Under the pieces are notes generated by a model. The model saw nothing but the letters and a program-made list of their open reading frames with translations. It was not told where the DNA came from and did not search any database. DNA of 6,555 bases, from the NCBI GenBank assembly GCA_035541775.1, contig DATKMP010000195.1:1-6555 (forward strand). Direction: 5' to 3'. This document shows positions 4,985 to 6,555 of this stretch, piece after piece. Within the stretch, counting starts at the first letter, position 1. Each line of letters begins with the position of its first letter. This DNA comes from DATKMP01 sp035541775 (GTDB lineage Bacteria > Bacteroidota > Ignavibacteria > UBA10030). The position numbers and the translations under genes are program-made.

Positions 4985-6070
4985 TTACCGCTTGATTCTC
5001 GCGCTGCCGCCTTTGGCAACGTGCAGCAATTCGTCTAACGTAATCATACTCGTATCGCCGCGTGTGGTCATCAACAACGCGCCGTGTGCAACGCCGAGAT
5101 TGACGCATTCCTGCGGAGATGTTCCTGTAAGAAATCCGTACGTAAATCCTGATGCGAAACCGTCTCCGCCGCCCACACGGTCTTCGATTTCCAATCCGGG
5201 CATATGCAGCCCTTCATAAAAAGTACCTTCCGTCCACATCATCGCCGACCAATCGTTGATGCCGGCAGATTTTACGCCGCGCAATGTTGTACCGACAATC
5301 TTGATGTTGGAAAAATCTTTTACAACATGCTCCACCATTTTTTTGAATGCAGCAGTTTCAATTTCTCCTTTTTCCACATCGACGCCCTCCACCTCGTATC
5401 CGAGCACTTGCTGAAAATCTTCTTCATTCCCGATCAGGCAATCGATGTACGGCACTAATGGCTTTGTCGTGGCAATGGCCTCTTTGCTGCTCCAGAGTTT
5501 CGAACGAAAGTTAAGATCGTACGAAACGATCGTTCCAGCTTCGTGCGCTGCTTTCACTGCTTCGGCAACAACCTTTCGTGTCGATTCCGAGAGGGCGGAA
5601 AATATTCCACCGGTGTGAAACCATCGAACGCCTTGCTCAGAAAATAATTTTTTCCAGTTCACTTCCCCCGGCTGAATACCGGCAGTTGCTGAATACGCGC
5701 GGTCGTACAACGACACCGATGCTCGCGGGCCGAACCCGACTTCCGTAAAATTTAAACCTATGCGATCTTTTCTTCCCATGCCATCATACTTGCGCGTCAC
5801 GGCAAAATCCACATTCACTCCAACCGAACGCGCGTGATTACGAACAATGGTACCCATCGGCGAATCATTCAATCCGCCGACCCAGCCGGTTCGAAGTCCC
5901 AGCCGCGATAATGCGTACGCGACATTGTATTCACCACCGCCGACCCAAACTTCAAACGATGGAGAAAATTCAATGCGTTGGTGACCCTGCGGACTCAATC
6001 GAATCATCGTTTCGCCCAAGGAAACCAAATCGAACATTGTTTCAGCAGAAGATTTAATTTTTAAAGACAT
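4985..6070 (-). CDS. kdgK: PfkB-family sugar kinase, probable 2-keto-3-deoxygluconate kinase
   Basis: Likely phosphorylates 2-keto-3-deoxygluconate (KDG) with ATP to give KDPG, which an aldolase would split to pyruvate and glyceraldehyde 3-phosphate. The 361-residue protein has the ribokinase/PfkB fold. The first signature is GGGEYNVAYALSRLG (44-58). YDLNFR is at 184-189 and NEEDF at 215-219. The second signature is DRVGGGDGFASG (297-308), with D303 as the expected catalytic base. The GGGDGF form replaces the common GAGDAF. The first ATG at 6070 is used; an internal ATG at 6037 fits the family start MFDLVSLGE equally well, and neither has a strong ribosome-binding site. The KDG assignment rests on sequence style and the adjacent KdgF-like gene; another sugar or sugar acid such as fructose remains possible. 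Confidence 0.82.
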   Translation of the reverse strand: MSLKIKSSAETMFDLVSLGETMIRLSPQGHQRIEFSPSFEVWVGGGEYNVAYALSRLGLRTGWVGGLNDSPMGTIVRNHARSVGVNVDFAVTRKYDGMGRKDRIGLNFTEVGFGPRASVSLYDRAYSATAGIQPGEVNWKKLFSEQGVRWFHTGGIFSALSESTRKVVAEAVKAAHEAGTIVSYDLNFRSKLWSSKEAIATTKPLVPYIDCLIGNEEDFQQVLGYEVEGVDVEKGEIETAAFKKMVEHVVKDFSNIKIVGTTLRGVKSAGINDWSAMMWTEGTFYEGLHMPGLEIEDRVGGGDGFASGFTYGFLTGTSPQECVNLGVAHGALLMTTRGDTSMITLDELLHVAKGGSARIKR

Positions 6071-6118
6071 ATTCTTTCACTTCAACTCTCTTGTGTACGA
6101 TGAAAATTCACACCTCTC

Positions 6119-6146
6119 ACTATAATGTAAGCGATGGAAATTGCAA
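6119..6146 (-). promoter_or_regulatory. Candidate promoter upstream of kdgK
   Basis: On the minus strand, TTGCAA (6146-6141) and TATAGT (6124-6119) are spaced by 16 bases. The -10 matches at five of six positions and the -35 at four of six. The start would be near 6112, leaving a leader of about 42 bases. A TTGCGGTTGCAA motif overlaps the -35 and could be an operator, but no regulator is visible in the window. The 119-base gap between kdgF and kdgK leaves room for separate control. Confidence 0.35.
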
Positions 6147-6163
6147 CCGCAACTCACTTTGCA

Positions 6164-6181
6164 TGCATATTTTTATATGCA
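6164..6181. repeat. AT-rich hairpin just after the kdgF stop
   Basis: TGCATAT (6164-6170) and ATATGCA (6175-6181) form a perfect seven-base-pair stem around TTTT, eight bases after the kdgF stop codon on the minus strand. It lacks a following T run in that direction, so it is more likely an mRNA 3'-end or stability hairpin, or chance, than a terminator. Confidence 0.3.
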
Positions 6182-6189
6182 GCTCTTCC

Positions 6190-6510
6190 CTACAAAAAAT
6201 CCTGGCGCACGGGCGTAAAAACATCAATTAAACAGCCCTCCGACAGGGCGATAACACCATGCGGAACATTGGGCGGAACAAAGAAAGAATCACCGGCAGT
6301 TAATGGCATCGTTTCCTTTCCGATGGTTACTTCAAAATTTCCACGTTCGATAAATGTGACCTGCCGGTGCGGATGGCTGTGTGCAGTCCCAATGGCACCC
6401 GATGCAAATTCCACACGCACCATCATGAGTTCCGGATCATATCCCAAGAGTTTTCGGCGCAATCCTCTGCCGGCCGGTTCCCATGGCAACTGTTCAGCTT
6501 GAATCAACAT
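6190..6510 (-). CDS. kdgF: Cupin-domain protein, probable KdgF-type uronate-linearising enzyme
   Basis: KdgF proteins speed the opening of 4,5-unsaturated uronates, the end products of pectin and alginate lyases, into the linear keto form used by the KDG route. Numbered from the ATG at 6510, this is a 106-residue single-cupin protein. Motif 1 is HSHPHRQ (44-50), with H44 and H46 as likely metal ligands. Motif 2 is PPNVPHG (79-85), with H84 as a further ligand. A C-terminal D-x-F-x3-R (D96, F98, R102) agrees with the catalytic Asp, Phe and Arg described for KdgF. The start at 6510 is preferred: GGGAAG lies four bases upstream and the family begins at this point. ATG at 6528 or 6522, or TTG at 6543, would lengthen it. 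It precedes the KDG kinase, supporting a uronate role. A generic cupin of unknown substrate is the alternative. Confidence 0.75.
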   Translation of the reverse strand: MLIQAEQLPWEPAGRGLRRKLLGYDPELMMVRVEFASGAIGTAHSHPHRQVTFIERGNFEVTIGKETMPLTAGDSFFVPPNVPHGVIALSEGCLIDVFTPVRQDFL

Positions 6511-6555
6511 TGCACTTCCCATACTCATACGTATCTCGCTCAATTAGAATTGTTA

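Noticed and set aside
4920..5108. Longer gnd start, adding 63 residues
   Set aside because: The added residues are arginine-rich and unlike the family, and most are encoded by the reverse frame of the kdgK 3' end.
1..6555. CRISPR array, insertion sequence, phage or defence system
   Set aside because: No regularly spaced direct repeats, transposase, terminal inverted repeats or defence domains are visible on either strand.

Overview
The window is 6.5 kb of bacterial chromosome with moderate, slightly AT-leaning composition. Every protein-coding gene lies on the minus strand, and one tRNA gene lies on the plus strand. Three things suggest an FCB-group bacterium outside the classical Bacteroidetes, such as an Ignavibacteria/Chlorobi-type lineage: the style of the housekeeping proteins, the short palindromic CCCGATAG...CGGG repeat near the tRNA, and the presence of real Shine-Dalgarno sequences. 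This placement is an inference and only weakly supported.

Reading in the direction of transcription (right to left), the first block (about 6510 to 3465) is a sugar-acid module. It holds a KdgF-like cupin, a PfkB-family 2-keto-3-deoxygluconate kinase and a full-length 6-phosphogluconate dehydrogenase. KdgF linearises the unsaturated uronates released from pectin or alginate. KDG kinase phosphorylates 2-keto-3-deoxygluconate further down that route. Gnd supplies NAD(P)H and pentose phosphate from 6-phosphogluconate, the branch-point metabolite next to KDPG. A candidate promoter sits before the kinase, and a strong bidirectional terminator (3412-3439) closes the block after gnd.

The middle (about 3004-3440) is an RNA-rich island. 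tRNA-Asn(GUU) is on the plus strand. About 160 bases upstream is a good sigma-70-like promoter. The leader between them holds several hairpins, including a terminator-like one right at the predicted transcript start and a degenerate segment that resembles the tRNA itself. This is the most unusual part of the window.

The second minus-strand block (3003 to 314) is a tightly packed housekeeping operon. Its order is the YbaB/EbfC nucleoid-associated protein, RecR, prephenate dehydratase (PheA) and FtsX. The gaps are 1, 7 and 15 bases, so translational coupling and co-transcription are likely. YbaB-RecR is a classic pair, but dnaX is not next to it here. FtsX is present without an adjacent ftsE.

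The left end (1-313) is AT-rich and mostly non-coding. At its extreme edge a new minus-strand gene starts behind a near-perfect Shine-Dalgarno sequence and runs out of the window after 11 codons. I see no CRISPR array, insertion sequence, phage gene or defence gene. Apart from the tRNA leader, this is an ordinary core-genome region.
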